Shown here one piece after another: positions 27,628 through 37,568 of a stretch of 64,000 nt of DNA (within the stretch, counting starts at the first letter, position 1; the number at the start of each line of letters is the position of its first letter). A program made the position numbers and the translations under genes. The stretch comes from Hyphomicrobiaceae bacterium (lineage in GTDB: Bacteria; Pseudomonadota; Alphaproteobacteria; Rhizobiales; Devosiaceae), in assembly GCA_020638095.1 (NCBI GenBank), contig JACKJF010000003.1, positions 1,426,001 to 1,490,000 on the forward strand, in the 5' to 3' direction. The notes beneath the pieces were generated by a model that saw only the letters and a list, made by a program, of their open reading frames with translations, had not been told where the DNA came from and did not search any database.

Positions 27628-28257
27628 ATGTTCAGTCCAACCGTTCTTGTGACCTACGCCATCGCGTGTCTTGTGCTCGCCATTGTGCCGGGACCCAACG
27701 TGACTGCCATCATCGGCAACGCCCTGACGCGCGGCACCAAAGCCGGGATTGCCGTGGTCCTCGGCACCCAGGTCGGTGTTCTGTCCATGGTCGTGGTCAT
27801 CGCACTCGGCATGCAGGCACTCGTCGCGTTCATGGCCTGGGCCTTCGACTGGATCAAACTGCTCGGCGCCGCCTACCTGATCTGGATGGGCATCGGCATG
27901 CTGCGCGCCAGTGGCCGCCTTGCCGCGGGAGAGGTCCCAGCCGAAAAATCGCTCTGGAGGCTGGCCCTCGAGGGCTGCCTCATTCTCTGGTCGAACCCCA
28001 AGGCATTGATCTTCCTTGGCGCGTTCATTCCCCAGTTCGTCACCCGCGACGTGCCCGCGGCGCCGCAGGTCCTGGTGCTTGGCCTGATCTTCATGATCAT
28101 CGCCGGCACGACCGATGCCCTTTATGCGGTTCTGGCGGGTTCTGCGCGCCACTTCTTGACCCGCACGCGCATCCGTCTCCTCAACCGGGTTTCGGGTCTC
28201 GTTCTGATCGGCGGAGGCATCTGGTTGGCGCTGCAGAAAAAAACGCTGGCCGCCTGA
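27628..28257 (+). CDS. LysE/RhtB-family amino-acid exporter
   Basis: A 209-residue inner-membrane protein from ATG 27628, which has GGAGAG seven bases upstream. It has about six helices and carries the family motif [17 protein letters not shown] near the N-terminus and the [16 protein letters not shown] segment in the middle. Members export basic or neutral amino acids or homoserine lactone; the substrate here is unknown. A second LysE gene starts four bases after its stop, so the two are surely cotranscribed. Confidence 0.88.
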   Translation: MFSPTVLVTYAIACLVLAIVPGPNVTAIIGNALTRGTKAGIAVVLGTQVGVLSMVVVIALGMQALVAFMAWAFDWIKLLGAAYLIWMGIGMLRASGRLAAGEVPAEKSLWRLALEGCLILWSNPKALIFLGAFIPQFVTRDVPAAPQVLVLGLIFMIIAGTTDALYAVLAGSARHFLTRTRIRLLNRVSGLVLIGGGIWLALQKKTLAA

Positions 28258-28261
28258 AACC

Positions 28262-28876
28262 GTGACCCCACAGGACTACATCACATTCGTCCTCGCGACG
28301 GCGGCGGTCATGGCGACGCCCGGCATCACCATTTCCAATGTCACCGGCACGGCCATGGCCAAGGGAACCGTCGCCGGTTTCTGGGTCGAGGCGGGGGCGG
28401 GTCTCGGGCGGCTTTCCATGCTGCTGCTGCTCGGCTTCGCGCTCGATTTCGTCAGCGGCTTCATCGCGGCCGCCTTCACCTGGATCAAGATCGTCGGCGC
28501 CGCCTATCTTTTGTGGCTCGGTATACGTGCCATCCGCCAGCCGCACCTGCTGACGCCTGAGCGCACGCCGGGCCGTGCCGCGGGCCTGCTTGTCCTTCGC
28601 GGGTTTCTTGTGCTCTGGAGCAACCCGAAGGCCTTCCTTTTCCTCGGCGCTTTCATACCCCAGTTCATCGATACGAATGTCTCGGTCTGGCCGCAGATCG
28701 CGGTGCTCGGGGCCATCTGGCTTTGCACCGCATTCATCGTTGATGGCGCCTATATTCTGGGGGCGGGGCGCATCCGCGCCGCGCTCGCAAAAGGTGGCGG
28801 AAACGCGCTTGGCTGGGTCTCCGGCCTCGTTCTGATCGCCGCCGCAGTCTGGCTTGCGTCCCAACAAAATGCGTGA
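28262..28876 (+). CDS. LysE/RhtB-family exporter, divergent second copy
   Basis: A 204-residue membrane protein starting at GTG 28262, immediately after the first LysE gene. The middle segment [19 protein letters not shown] matches its neighbour closely. The N-terminal signature differs: MATPGITISNVTG stands where the family usually has PGPN, so the conserved second proline is lost. It might form a pair with the first protein or have a different substrate. The ribosome site is weak and translation may depend on coupling. Confidence 0.85.
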   Translation: MTPQDYITFVLATAAVMATPGITISNVTGTAMAKGTVAGFWVEAGAGLGRLSMLLLLGFALDFVSGFIAAAFTWIKIVGAAYLLWLGIRAIRQPHLLTPERTPGRAAGLLVLRGFLVLWSNPKAFLFLGAFIPQFIDTNVSVWPQIAVLGAIWLCTAFIVDGAYILGAGRIRAALAKGGGNALGWVSGLVLIAAAVWLASQQNA

Positions 28877-28908
28877 CAAAACCGCCCTGCCATCGCAGTG
28901 GGAACGCA

Positions 28909-29400
28909 ATGTCAAAGCTCACAGGATTTTATCCCGGCTCGTTTGATCCGGTCACCAACGGTCACCTCGACGTCATCGAACGCGCCTGCAAGATCGTCGA
29001 CAAACTGTTCGTCGGCGTCGGGCTTCACGCCGGCAAGATGCCGCTTCTGACCCACGAGGACCGAAGCGCCCTTCTGTCCCAGACCACCGAAGCGATCGCC
29101 AGGCGCACCCAGACCGAAATCGAAATCGTCGATTTCGAGGGTCTGATGATTCAGAAGGCCCGCGAACTCGGTGCGCGGCTGATTATCCGGGGCCTGCGCG
29201 ACACCACCGACTACAATTATGAAATGCAAATGGTTGGCATGAACGCGCAGATGGCGCCGGACCTGCAAACTGTTTTCGTGCCTTCGAGCCCCCATGTGCG
29301 TCACATTTCGGCGACATTGGTTCGTCAGATCGCCGAAATGGGCGGCGACGTTTCGGCCTTCGTGCCTGGCGTGGTTCTGCGCGCCCTGGAGAATTTATGA
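28909..29400 (+). CDS. coaD: Phosphopantetheine adenylyltransferase
   Basis: A 163-residue cytoplasmic enzyme that makes dephospho-CoA from ATP and 4'-phosphopantetheine, the penultimate step of CoA synthesis. The nucleotidyltransferase motif GSFDPVTNGHLD is at residues 9-20. The family stretches RGLRDTTDYNYE (ligand binding) and SSPHVRHISATLVR (phosphate loop region) are present. The ATG at 28909 matches the usual family N-terminus. The stop overlaps the next gene in ATGA form. Confidence 0.96.
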   Translation: MSKLTGFYPGSFDPVTNGHLDVIERACKIVDKLFVGVGLHAGKMPLLTHEDRSALLSQTTEAIARRTQTEIEIVDFEGLMIQKARELGARLIIRGLRDTTDYNYEMQMVGMNAQMAPDLQTVFVPSSPHVRHISATLVRQIAEMGGDVSAFVPGVVLRALENL

Positions 29401-30026
29401 GTTCACATCCTCAATCCGAAACGCCGCGGGTCATCGGCTATCTGGCTCTGGCCCTTGCCGTGCTTTTTGCCGTGTTCCTCGCCTACACGATGTTCTTTTC
29501 GCCGTCATCTCAACCGCCGATGGAGACTGCGTCCGCGCCGCACGCCCAGGGTCCGGTTCTTGAAATGATGCTCAAGGACGGCCCGGTCGAAATCGAGCTG
29601 CGGCCGGACCTCGCGCCCAACCACGTTGCCCAGATTCTGACGCTGGTGAAACAAGGCTTCTATGACGGCCTGACCTTTCATCGGGTGATCGACGGCTTCA
29701 TGGCCCAGACCGGCGACCCAACCGGCACCGGTGCGGGTGGATCAGATCTGCCCGACGTCAAGGCCGAATTCACCGACACGCCGTTCGTACGCGGAACGGT
29801 CGGCATGGCCCGCTCATCCGATCCCGACAGTGCGAACTCGCAATTCTTCATCATGTTCGACCGTAACGGGAACCTTGACGGGAAATACACCGTCTTTGGC
29901 GAGGTTATCGGCGGCATGGATCATGTGGATGCCATCAAGAAGGGCGACAGTGCCAAGAACGGCATGGTCGAGGACCCTGACAAGATCATCTCGCTCAAGC
30001 TCGTCGAACCCGACGCGTCCAACTGA
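29397..30026 (+). CDS. Cyclophilin-type peptidyl-prolyl isomerase, membrane-anchored or exported
   Basis: A 209-residue protein. An N-terminal hydrophobic helix (residues 12-34) marks it as membrane-anchored or periplasmic, and a cyclophilin domain fills residues 50-205. Catalytic-type residues appear in FHRVIDGFMAQTGDPTG (the catalytic Arg and Phe-x-x-Gln) and MARSSDPDSANSQFFIMF. It helps fold envelope proteins by isomerising proline bonds. It overlaps coaD by four bases and is followed by a shorter cytoplasmic paralogue; this pair beside coaD and queA is common in rhizobia. Confidence 0.93.
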   Translation: MSSHPQSETPRVIGYLALALAVLFAVFLAYTMFFSPSSQPPMETASAPHAQGPVLEMMLKDGPVEIELRPDLAPNHVAQILTLVKQGFYDGLTFHRVIDGFMAQTGDPTGTGAGGSDLPDVKAEFTDTPFVRGTVGMARSSDPDSANSQFFIMFDRNGNLDGKYTVFGEVIGGMDHVDAIKKGDSAKNGMVEDPDKIISLKLVEPDASN

Positions 30027-30049
30027 ACCAACATCCCGAAAGGCGGACA

Positions 30050-30523
30050 ATGGCCGATTACAAAGACCCGGAAAACACCCTGATCCTTGAAACCACCAAG
30101 GGCACCGCAATCATCGAACTGCGTCCCGACCTGGCGCCGAAGCACGTTGCCAGAATCAAGGAACTGGCGCGCGAGGGCTTCTATGACGGCATCGTCTTTC
30201 ACCGCGTGATCGACGACTTCATGGCTCAGGCCGGCTGCCCGCACGGCACCGGCACCGGCGGCTCAGACAAGCCCGACCTCAAGCAGGAATTCAATGACGA
30301 GCCGCATGTGCGCGGCACCTGCTCGATGGCCCGCACCGCCGTTCCGGATTCCGCCAATTCGCAGTTCTTCATCTGTTTTGACGACGTGCCCTTCCTCAAC
30401 CGGCAATACACGGTCTGGGGCAAGGTTACCGAGGGTATGGACGCCATCGACAAGCTGAAGCGCGGCGAACCGGTGCGCGATCCCGACAAGATCATTTCCA
30501 TGAAAGTCGCTGCGGACGTCTGA
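30050..30523 (+). CDS. Cyclophilin-type peptidyl-prolyl isomerase, cytoplasmic
   Basis: A 157-residue cyclophilin without a signal peptide. The active-site stretches FHRVIDDFMAQAGCPHG and MARTAVPDSANSQFFICF align with those of the preceding gene, so the two are tandem paralogues for two compartments. AAAGGCGG precedes the ATG. Its stop TGA overlaps the next ATG (TGATG). Confidence 0.94.
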   Translation: MADYKDPENTLILETTKGTAIIELRPDLAPKHVARIKELAREGFYDGIVFHRVIDDFMAQAGCPHGTGTGGSDKPDLKQEFNDEPHVRGTCSMARTAVPDSANSQFFICFDDVPFLNRQYTVWGKVTEGMDAIDKLKRGEPVRDPDKIISMKVAADV

Positions 30524-30900
30524 TGCGCGCGTTCGTTGCCGCATCACTGGTGGCTCTCTGGGCCTCGCCCGTTCTGGCAACGAGCTCCGTCAGCTGCGCC
30601 AGCCTTGATTTCAACCAGCGTGTCGACCTCACGCTCGGCGACGTTCCCGGCGCTGCCGTGGTCGGCGCCGGCATCGAATTCGGCAAGACCAGGTGGAGCC
30701 TTGTCGACGGAGACATCGCCGTCGGCCAGGCATTTTTCGAGGATCAGCGCTGGATGATCGATTTCGTGGATCCCAATTTCGAGCGCATTCTGGCCTCGCT
30801 GCGGCTGCTGCAGGCGAGCGAGGCCGGTGACTATGTGCTCGACGGCATTTTGATCGTGCCGGGGGAAGGGGCCTGGCCGCTGATCTGCGAGGGTCCGTGA
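30523..30900 (+). CDS. Small exported protein of unknown function
   Basis: A 125-residue protein that I do not recognise. A signal peptide (residues 1 to about 19, ending VLA) is clear. The mature part has only two cysteines, C25 near the new N-terminus and C122 near the end, which could form a disulfide in the periplasm. The rest is acidic and probably beta-rich. It is translationally coupled to the upstream cyclophilin and sits six bases before queA, so it belongs to the same operon. Confidence 0.7.
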   Translation: MRAFVAASLVALWASPVLATSSVSCASLDFNQRVDLTLGDVPGAAVVGAGIEFGKTRWSLVDGDIAVGQAFFEDQRWMIDFVDPNFERILASLRLLQASEAGDYVLDGILIVPGEGAWPLICEGP

Positions 30901-30906
30901 GGACCG

Positions 30907-31998
30907 ATGCGGGTCGATCTCTTCGATTTCGAACTACCCCCCGACCGGATCGCGCTTCATCCTGCCGACCCGCGCGACTCTGCGCGCCTGTTGCACGTTG
31001 CGGCTGACGGCGCGCTCACCGATCGCCACATCCCGGACCTTCTCGACTTCCTCGACTCTGGCGACGTCCTTGTTGTCAACGACACCCGTGTCTTGCCGGC
31101 TGAACTCAGCGGAACGCGCTTTCGCGGTGAAAACCGGGCCAGCATCTCGTTCAACCTGCATCGCCGGCTTGATGCCGAGCGCTGGGCCGCGTTCGCGCGG
31201 CCGGCCAAGCGGCTGAAGCCGGCCGACCTGATCGCCTTTGGCTCAGAGGACGACCGGGCCTGCGCTATCCTCAGTCTCGGGGCAGAGGTCGAAGAAGTCC
31301 GCGAAGCTGGGGAGGTCGTCCTGAGGTTCGACAAGTCCGGCGCCTATCTCGACGAAACCATCAAGGGTCTTGGCGCCATGCCGCTGCCGCCCTACATCGC
31401 CTCGCGCCGCACCATCACCGAAACCGACAAGACGGACTACCAGACGATCTTTGCAGAAATTGACGGCGCGGTCGCAGCTCCGACCGCCGGCCTGCATTTC
31501 ACCGAGGACCTTCTCGAACGCATTGCCGAAAAAGGCGTGGAACTGGTCCGCATAACCCTTCACGTCGGGGCTGGCACCTTTCTGCCGGTTAAATCGGACG
31601 ACACGGCCGGCCACAAAATGCATGCGGAATGGATCGAGGTCTCGGACGTGGCGGTTGACGCGATCAATTCGGCCCGACGGCGCGGCAACAAGTGCGTCGC
31701 TGTCGGGACCACGAGCCTGCGCTCGCTCGAGGCCGCCAGTCAGGCGGCCGGAAGTCTTAAGCCCTACACTGGCGAGACCGACATTTTCATCACGCCCGGA
31801 TATGGCTTTAAAACCGTCGACATGCTGATGACGAACTTCCATCTGCCGCGTTCGACCCTGTTCATGCTGGTCGCCGCCTTTTCAGGGCTCGAAACCATGC
31901 AGAAGGCCTATCGCCACGCCATCGAGAACGAATATCGCTTCTATTCCTACGGTGATGCGTGTCTGCTCGAACGGGCTGATCTGAGCGCGGCCCGATGA
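30907..31998 (+). CDS. queA: S-adenosylmethionine:tRNA ribosyltransferase-isomerase
   Basis: A 363-residue cytoplasmic enzyme. It transfers and isomerises the ribosyl moiety of SAM to 7-aminomethyl-7-deazaguanine in tRNA, giving epoxyqueuosine. Family signatures include the N-terminal [13 protein letters not shown], the central [22 protein letters not shown] segment and the C-terminal [19 protein letters not shown]. The length is normal. It overlaps tgt by four bases, so the two consecutive queuosine enzymes are coupled. Confidence 0.96.
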   Translation: MRVDLFDFELPPDRIALHPADPRDSARLLHVAADGALTDRHIPDLLDFLDSGDVLVVNDTRVLPAELSGTRFRGENRASISFNLHRRLDAERWAAFARPAKRLKPADLIAFGSEDDRACAILSLGAEVEEVREAGEVVLRFDKSGAYLDETIKGLGAMPLPPYIASRRTITETDKTDYQTIFAEIDGAVAAPTAGLHFTEDLLERIAEKGVELVRITLHVGAGTFLPVKSDDTAGHKMHAEWIEVSDVAVDAINSARRRGNKCVAVGTTSLRSLEAASQAAGSLKPYTGETDIFITPGYGFKTVDMLMTNFHLPRSTLFMLVAAFSGLETMQKAYRHAIENEYRFYSYGDACLLERADLSAAR

Positions 31999-33128
31999 GC
32001 ACGAACTTCTCCTTCGCACTGTCGAAAACTGACGGAAGGGCCCGCCGCGGCCGGATCACAACCCCGCGCGGCACCATCGAGACGCCGGCATTTATGCCGG
32101 TCGGCACGGCCGCCACGGTCAAGGCTATGTATCCCGATCAGGTGCGTGCGACGGGCGCGGAAATTCTCCTCGGCAACACCTATCACCTGATGCTTCGCCC
32201 AGGTTCCGAGCGGGTTCAACGCCTCGGCGGCCTCCACGAGTTTATGGATTGGCCTCACCCAATCCTGACCGACAGCGGCGGCTTTCAGGTCATGTCCCTG
32301 GCCCAGCTCAGAAAGCTCAGCGAAGAGGGCGTGATTTTCAAGAGCCATATCGACGGCAGCACGCATCACCTCAGTCCCGAGCGCTCTGTCGAAATCCAGC
32401 TTCAACTGGATTCCGACATTCTGATGCAGCTTGACGAATGCATTCGCCTGCCGGCCGAACGCGACGACATCGAACGCGCCATGCAACTGTCGCTTCGTTG
32501 GGCCGAGCGCAGCAAGTCGGCCTTCGCCAATGCCATGGGTCGCGCGCTGTTCGGAATTGTGCAGGGCGGCGATGTGGCCGAACTCCGCGCGCGGTCGGCC
32601 GCCGGTCTTCGCTCCATCGGCTTTCAGGGTTATTCGATTGGCGGTCTTGCCGTGGGCGAGCCTCAGGAAACCATGTTCCGGGTGCTCGACGAGATCGTGC
32701 CCGAATTGCCGGCCGAAGCGCCGCACTATCTGATGGGAGTGGGAAAACCCGATGACCTTCTTGGCTCTGTTGCTCGCGGTGTCGACATGTTCGACTGTGT
32801 CCACCCCACTCGTGCCGGTCGCCATGGCCATGCTTATTCGCGCTTTGGTGTCATAAACCTCAAGAATGCGCGCCACCGCGACGATCCGCGCCCGCTCGAT
32901 GAAACCTCTCCCAACGAGAATTGCCGGCGCTTTTCGCGCGCCTACTTGCATCATCTGGTCAAAACGGAAGAGATATTGGGCGCCATGATCCTGAGCCAGA
33001 TCAACCTGGCCTACTATCAGACCCTCATGGCTGGAATGCGCGTTGCGATCGAACAAGGGACGTTCGAGGACTTCTCGTCGAACACAAGGGCAGGCTGGGA
33101 AAAAGGCGATCTGCCCGCAATCGAATAG
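31995..33128 (+). CDS. tgt: tRNA-guanine transglycosylase with a degenerate zinc site
   Basis: A 377-residue enzyme that swaps guanine-34 for preQ1 in tRNAs with GUN anticodons. The catalytic region is recognisable: [10 protein letters not shown] near residue 91 and the nucleophile aspartate in [13 protein letters not shown]. The structural zinc site is not. Where other bacterial Tgt proteins have Cys-x-Cys-x2-Cys, this one reads [11 protein letters not shown], with S305 and N307 in place of the first two cysteines and only C310 kept. The usual zinc histidine is replaced by I336 (LSQINLAYY). The flanking sequence is otherwise well conserved, so this is probably a working zinc-independent form and not a decaying gene. 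Confidence 0.93.
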   Translation: MSTNFSFALSKTDGRARRGRITTPRGTIETPAFMPVGTAATVKAMYPDQVRATGAEILLGNTYHLMLRPGSERVQRLGGLHEFMDWPHPILTDSGGFQVMSLAQLRKLSEEGVIFKSHIDGSTHHLSPERSVEIQLQLDSDILMQLDECIRLPAERDDIERAMQLSLRWAERSKSAFANAMGRALFGIVQGGDVAELRARSAAGLRSIGFQGYSIGGLAVGEPQETMFRVLDEIVPELPAEAPHYLMGVGKPDDLLGSVARGVDMFDCVHPTRAGRHGHAYSRFGVINLKNARHRDDPRPLDETSPNENCRRFSRAYLHHLVKTEEILGAMILSQINLAYYQTLMAGMRVAIEQGTFEDFSSNTRAGWEKGDLPAIE

Positions 33129-33137
33129 GATGGGACC

Positions 33138-34769
33138 ATGGCTTCGAAACGAAAGTCGCGCCTCAACGAATTGATGGCGCACCGCAAGCGGCTGGCAGAC
33201 AAGCCCATGCGGCAGATGTTCGCCGACGACCCGAAGCGGTTCGCCACCTATTCGGTCACGTTCGGCGACCTCTTGCTCGACTACTCCAAAAATCGCATCG
33301 ACGCGAAAGCCATGTCGGCCTTGTTCGATCTCGCCCGCGATTGCGATGTCGAGTCCCGCCGCGACGCCATGTGGTCGGGTGAGCCGATCAACTTCACCGA
33401 GCATCGCGCCGTCATGCATATGGCCTTGCGCTACGGCGGCAACGATCCCGTCATGGTCGGCGGCAAAAACGTGATGCCCGACGTGCGCGCAGTTCTTGCC
33501 GCGATGAAGGCCTTCTCCGATGGCGTCCGCGGCGGCGCGATTGCTGCCGCCGACGGCCGCCCATTCACCGATGTCGTCAATATCGGCATCGGCGGGTCCG
33601 ATCTCGGTCCCGTCATGGCGACGCTCGCCCTCGAGCCCTATACCCGCGCCGATCTCCGGCTGCACTACGTCTCCAACGTCGATGGCGCCCACATGCACGA
33701 CACGCTGAAGCGCCTCGACCCGGCGCGCACGCTGTTCATCGTCGCCTCAAAGACCTTCACCACCGACGAGACCATGACCAACGCCCATTCGGCCCGCAAA
33801 TGGATCGCCGATGCGTTGGGCGAAGCGGCGGTCACCAACCACTTTGCCGCCCTTTCGACCAATCTCGAGGCCTGCGCCGCGTTCGGCATCGCCGCCGACA
33901 GGATTTTCGGTTTCTGGGACTGGGTGGGCGGACGCTATTCGGTCTGGTCGCCTATCGGGCTGCCGGTCGCCATCGCTGTCGGCTTCGACAATTTCGCAGA
34001 CTTTCTCGCCGGCGCCGCAGAAATGGACCAGCACTTCCTTACCGCACCTTTGAGGCAGAATCTGCCGGTGATCATGGGGCTTCTGGGAGTCTGGTATCGC
34101 AACGCCTGGGGCTTCGACACCCACGCGGTTCTGCCCTACGACCAGCGCCTTTCACGTTTCACCGCTTACCTGCAGCAGCAGGACATGGAATCGAACGGCA
34201 AGTTCGTCGGTCTCGACGGCAAGCCGGTCGATTACAATACCGGCCCGATCATCTGGGGTGAGCCGGGCACCAACGGCCAGCACGCCTTCTATCAGCTGAT
34301 CCACCAGGGCACCTCGGTCATTCCCTGCGATTTCCTCGTTGCCGCCAATCCGCACGAGGCGATGCCGCCACACCACGTCAAGCTCGTCGCCAACTGCCTC
34401 GCCCAGTCCGAAGCCCTGATGCGCGGCAAGACCCGCGAGGAAGCCGAGGCCGAACTGAGGGCCGCCGGCGCCTCCAAGAAGGAAATCAGGCGCGTCGCCC
34501 CGCACAAGGTCTTCGTTGGCAACCGTCCGTCCAACACGCTCCTCTACCGTACCCTGGACCCGCGCACATTGGGTAGGCTGGTCGCCCTTTACGAGCACAA
34601 GGTCTTCGTTCAGGGCACGATCTGGAACATCAATTCGTTCGATCAGTGGGGCGTGGAACTGGGCAAGCAACTGGCCAAGGCGGTGCTGCCGGCTGTCGAA
34701 AAAGGTCCCGACGGCACCCACGACAGTTCGACCGAGGGCCTGCTCGCACATTATCATTCGTTGAGGTAG
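33138..34769 (+). CDS. pgi: Glucose-6-phosphate isomerase
   Basis: A 543-residue cytoplasmic enzyme interconverting glucose-6-phosphate and fructose-6-phosphate. Family signatures are present: [14 protein letters not shown] near residue 150 (phosphate binding), and [19 protein letters not shown] near residues 374-392 with the catalytic glutamate and histidine region. The C-terminal [18 protein letters not shown] signature carries the conserved lysine. It starts nine bases after tgt. In this window it links sugar breakdown with the glmS, pckA and fbp steps. Confidence 0.97.
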   Translation: MASKRKSRLNELMAHRKRLADKPMRQMFADDPKRFATYSVTFGDLLLDYSKNRIDAKAMSALFDLARDCDVESRRDAMWSGEPINFTEHRAVMHMALRYGGNDPVMVGGKNVMPDVRAVLAAMKAFSDGVRGGAIAAADGRPFTDVVNIGIGGSDLGPVMATLALEPYTRADLRLHYVSNVDGAHMHDTLKRLDPARTLFIVASKTFTTDETMTNAHSARKWIADALGEAAVTNHFAALSTNLEACAAFGIAADRIFGFWDWVGGRYSVWSPIGLPVAIAVGFDNFADFLAGAAEMDQHFLTAPLRQNLPVIMGLLGVWYRNAWGFDTHAVLPYDQRLSRFTAYLQQQDMESNGKFVGLDGKPVDYNTGPIIWGEPGTNGQHAFYQLIHQGTSVIPCDFLVAANPHEAMPPHHVKLVANCLAQSEALMRGKTREEAEAELRAAGASKKEIRRVAPHKVFVGNRPSNTLLYRTLDPRTLGRLVALYEHKVFVQGTIWNINSFDQWGVELGKQLAKAVLPAVEKGPDGTHDSSTEGLLAHYHSLR

Positions 34770-35000
34770 GTCCAGCGACAACCGCATAACCAATTGAAAA
34801 ATAACGCACAATCGACCATTCGCAAGGCGCGCCAATCCCGGCTCTGTGGATTTGAACAGGCCCGTTAACCGGGCGGAAAACCGCGACCTGTAGGATTCCT
34901 CAGACGGCTTCCGCCGCGCGCCCCGGTCAATCTAGACGCGGTCCCGGGATCGATGTCCTGCGGAAATGCCGAGTGTGCGCTTCAGGGAACGTTGCGATCC

Positions 35001-36368
35001 ATGCAGGTTCAGCTCGAGAGGCCGGTAACTCTGCCATGCGGCGCGGTCATCGAACACCGCCTCGCAAAGGCAGCGATTACCGAGGGCCTGGCTGATCCGC
35101 GCGGCTGGCCGACCAAGCGGCTTGAACGGCTCTATTCGGGCTGGGCCGATGTCGGCTTTCCGCTGATGATTACCGGCAACGTCATTGTTGATGCTGACCA
35201 CATCGAGCGGCCGGGCAATGTGATCATCGACCGTGTTCCCGGCAAGGCACAGCGTGAAGCGCTGGAAGACTGGGTCGCCGCCGGCCGAAAACACGGAGCT
35301 CATCTTTGGGCCCAGCTTTCCCATTCGGGGCGCCAGACCCAGAAGTCGGTCAACGGGCAACCGCTTTCGCCATCAGCGATCGGCGTGGGCCTGCCGGGCG
35401 GTCTTTTCGGCAAACCCCGCGCTATGACCGAAGCCCAGATCGTGCAGGTGATTGCCTCTTTCCGGCGCGCCGCAGAGGTCTGCAAGTCGGTCGGCTTCAC
35501 TGGCGTGCAGATTCACGCGGCTCACGGATATCTGCTTTCGAGCTTTCTCAGCCCGCTCGCCAACCGGCGCGACGACCAGTGGGGCGGAAGTCTCGACAAC
35601 CGTGCCAGGCTTCTCATGCGTATTGTCGAAGAAACCCGGAGGGTCGTCGGGCCCGAATTTCCCATCTGCGTCAAGCTCAACTCCGCGGACTTTCAGAAGG
35701 GCGGCTTTGTTTTGGAAGAGTGCGCGCAAGTCGCGCTCATGCTCGAGGACGCCGGTGTTGATCTGATCGAGATTTCCGGCGGGAGCTACGAAAACCCGGC
35801 CATGATTGGCGAACGCGGTGGCGGCAAATCGGCTGATCCGCCCAAGCGGGCGTCGACCGTTGCCCGAGAAGCCTATTTTCTGGAATGTGCGCGTGCCCTG
35901 CGCCGCCGGGTGAATTTGCCGATCATGCTGACCGGCGGCCTTCGCTCCCGGGCAGGCATGCAACAGGCCCTCGACGAAGGCATCGACCTCATTGGTCTCG
36001 CGCGACCGGCCTGCGTCGATCCCGTCAGTTTTGCCCGCTTCCTGATCGGAGAAAGCGAATCCCTGCCGTGCTGGGAGGAAAATCTGCGCCGCGACACCGG
36101 CCTCTTGAGCAACAACTCGCCGCTTTCCCTGGTCCGCACCATAGCCAGCTTCGCCGGTATCTACTGGTTCTACGAACAGCTTTACCGCCTCGGCGACGGG
36201 CGAGAAGCAAACACCCGGGCGACCCCCCTCTTGTCGATGCTTCGCGTCATGGCGGCAGAACGGCAAATCGAGGCGAAGCGCAGGAAACTCCGCAAGACCG
36301 GCGCCACGACCGGCAACTTGACCGTGGCCGACATCCAGGCCGCGCGCCTGCGCACAGTCCGCGACTGA
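35001..36368 (+). CDS. NADH:flavin oxidoreductase, old yellow enzyme family
   Basis: About 455 residues from the ATG at 35001; a further in-frame ATG at 34953 is possible and neither has a strong ribosome site. The FMN-binding barrel shows QLSHSGRQ near residue 110, the substrate-site pair in VQIHAAHGYLLSSFLSP near residue 175, RRDDQWGGSLDNR, and the C-terminal MLTGGLRSRAGMQQAL phosphate region. The enzyme reduces activated C=C bonds with NAD(P)H. A C-terminal extension of about 90 residues (from LSNNSPL) follows the barrel, with a hydrophobic stretch, and lacks the iron-sulfur or second flavin domain of 2,4-dienoyl-CoA reductases. Substrate unknown. Confidence 0.88.
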   Translation: MQVQLERPVTLPCGAVIEHRLAKAAITEGLADPRGWPTKRLERLYSGWADVGFPLMITGNVIVDADHIERPGNVIIDRVPGKAQREALEDWVAAGRKHGAHLWAQLSHSGRQTQKSVNGQPLSPSAIGVGLPGGLFGKPRAMTEAQIVQVIASFRRAAEVCKSVGFTGVQIHAAHGYLLSSFLSPLANRRDDQWGGSLDNRARLLMRIVEETRRVVGPEFPICVKLNSADFQKGGFVLEECAQVALMLEDAGVDLIEISGGSYENPAMIGERGGGKSADPPKRASTVAREAYFLECARALRRRVNLPIMLTGGLRSRAGMQQALDEGIDLIGLARPACVDPVSFARFLIGESESLPCWEENLRRDTGLLSNNSPLSLVRTIASFAGIYWFYEQLYRLGDGREANTRATPLLSMLRVMAAERQIEAKRRKLRKTGATTGNLTVADIQAARLRTVRD

Positions 36369-36395
36369 CCGTTCAGCGATTCAAATTCTGCGAAT

Positions 36396-36470
36396 TGGTA
36401 CGCCCGGAAGGATTTGAACCTTCGACCTGCCGATTAAAAGTCGGATGCTCTACCCCTGAGCTACGGGCGC
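36396..36470 (-). tRNA. tRNA-Lys (anticodon TTT)
   Basis: Read on the minus strand, the 75 bases fold as a complete cloverleaf. The acceptor is GCGCCCG with CGGGCGT (G1-U72 wobble), the D arm GCTC/GAGC, the anticodon arm CCGAC-TTTTAAT with anticodon TTT, and the T arm contains GGTTCAAATCC. The CCA end is encoded (36396-36398). No terminator with a T run is evident just downstream. Confidence 0.95.
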
Positions 36471-36560
36471 CTGGAAAGATGGCGCGAACATAGTGATTGG
36501 TCTTGCGCTGTCAACCACGTGTGAACCTGCGGCCAATTTCCTGCTGGTGCCGTTCGGTTC

Positions 36561-37439
36561 CTATTCGGAAGCCAGAACGCTATCCGGATCGAACCGGTAG
36601 CGCACCGGCGCACAGGGGATGCCGAGAATGTTCACCCGCGCGCAGATATCCTCGGCGCTCGCATAGTCGGTGATTGGCCCCGCAACAATCCGCGCCCGGC
36701 CGGTTCCGTCGGGGTCAGAGAGCGCGGGCTCTAACCCGATCATCAGCAATCCGGCCTTGTTGAGAACAGTCTGCCAGGCGATTTCTGCGTCCAGTTCCGC
36801 AACGGAATCGATCGGCCCGAGACTGTCCCCGAGCGCGATGCCGAAATCGGTCGCAGTGACGATATTGGCCTGCGGCACGGCCACCGCAATTTGCGGAAGA
36901 GTCGTGACCGGCACGGGCTCCAGTTCCTGCGGCATGGCAATGTCACTTAGGGACGACGGCATGTCCTGATTTGCGTTCGGATCGATGGCGAATAGCGGTC
37001 GACGAACGATCGAAACGCTTCCGCCTTCGGCATCATATTTCTGGGAACTATCGTCAACGCCGATGGCCGAAGTCACCAGCGAACGGTCGATCTGTGCATC
37101 AGGCGGCACAGCTTCCAGCAGCATGGGTATCGCAGTTTCGAGCGCGCCGACCCGTTCGGCCACCTGGCCACGCTGTTTTTCGAGTTCTGCAACCCGCGTC
37201 CGGAGCTGTTCGTTTTCCCGGATGATCCGGTCCTGATCCGACCGCATCTGCTCGAGTTGCGCGAGCAATTGGGCATTGTTGACGCTGCCGCCCCGTTCGG
37301 CGTGCAGAACCGCGGTCAGGTTCGGCGGAAGCACCAGCGCCAGCACGCCGCTGATCACCGCGAGTCCGCCGGCGAACATGGCAAGAAACGCCCACCGCCC
37401 GATATCACGCTGGGTGAGGGGTTCGTCCGCCTTGGCCAC
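36561..37439 (-). CDS. Membrane-anchored coiled-coil protein with SPOR-like C-terminus
   Basis: A 292-residue protein starting at GTG 37439 behind AGGATG. It has one transmembrane helix (about residues 16-38), then a periplasmic coiled coil (about 55-100, rich in E, R, Q, L heptads), a low-complexity linker, and a C-terminal domain of about 70 residues. That domain (ARIVAGPITDYASAEDICARVNILGIPCAPV) looks like a SPOR domain, which binds denuded peptidoglycan at division sites. The SPOR call is by pattern only. The gene is divergent from glmU, a peptidoglycan precursor gene, which is compatible with a cell-wall role. Confidence 0.6.
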   Translation of the reverse strand: MAKADEPLTQRDIGRWAFLAMFAGGLAVISGVLALVLPPNLTAVLHAERGGSVNNAQLLAQLEQMRSDQDRIIRENEQLRTRVAELEKQRGQVAERVGALETAIPMLLEAVPPDAQIDRSLVTSAIGVDDSSQKYDAEGGSVSIVRRPLFAIDPNANQDMPSSLSDIAMPQELEPVPVTTLPQIAVAVPQANIVTATDFGIALGDSLGPIDSVAELDAEIAWQTVLNKAGLLMIGLEPALSDPDGTGRARIVAGPITDYASAEDICARVNILGIPCAPVRYRFDPDSVLASE

Positions 37440-37568
37440 CGATCATCCTTTGCCGAATCAAAGCTCTCGCGCGCAGTTTACCACCGGTTCACCTTGTTAT
37501 TGGTTTACCAACATCTTGCTGCCATAAAACCGATGCACCGCAATGGCAGCGTCACAGCCCGAAAAACC

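Noticed and set aside
31947..33698. 583-codon minus-strand frame opposite tgt and pgi
   Set aside because: Spans two unrelated plus-strand genes and has no recognisable domain.
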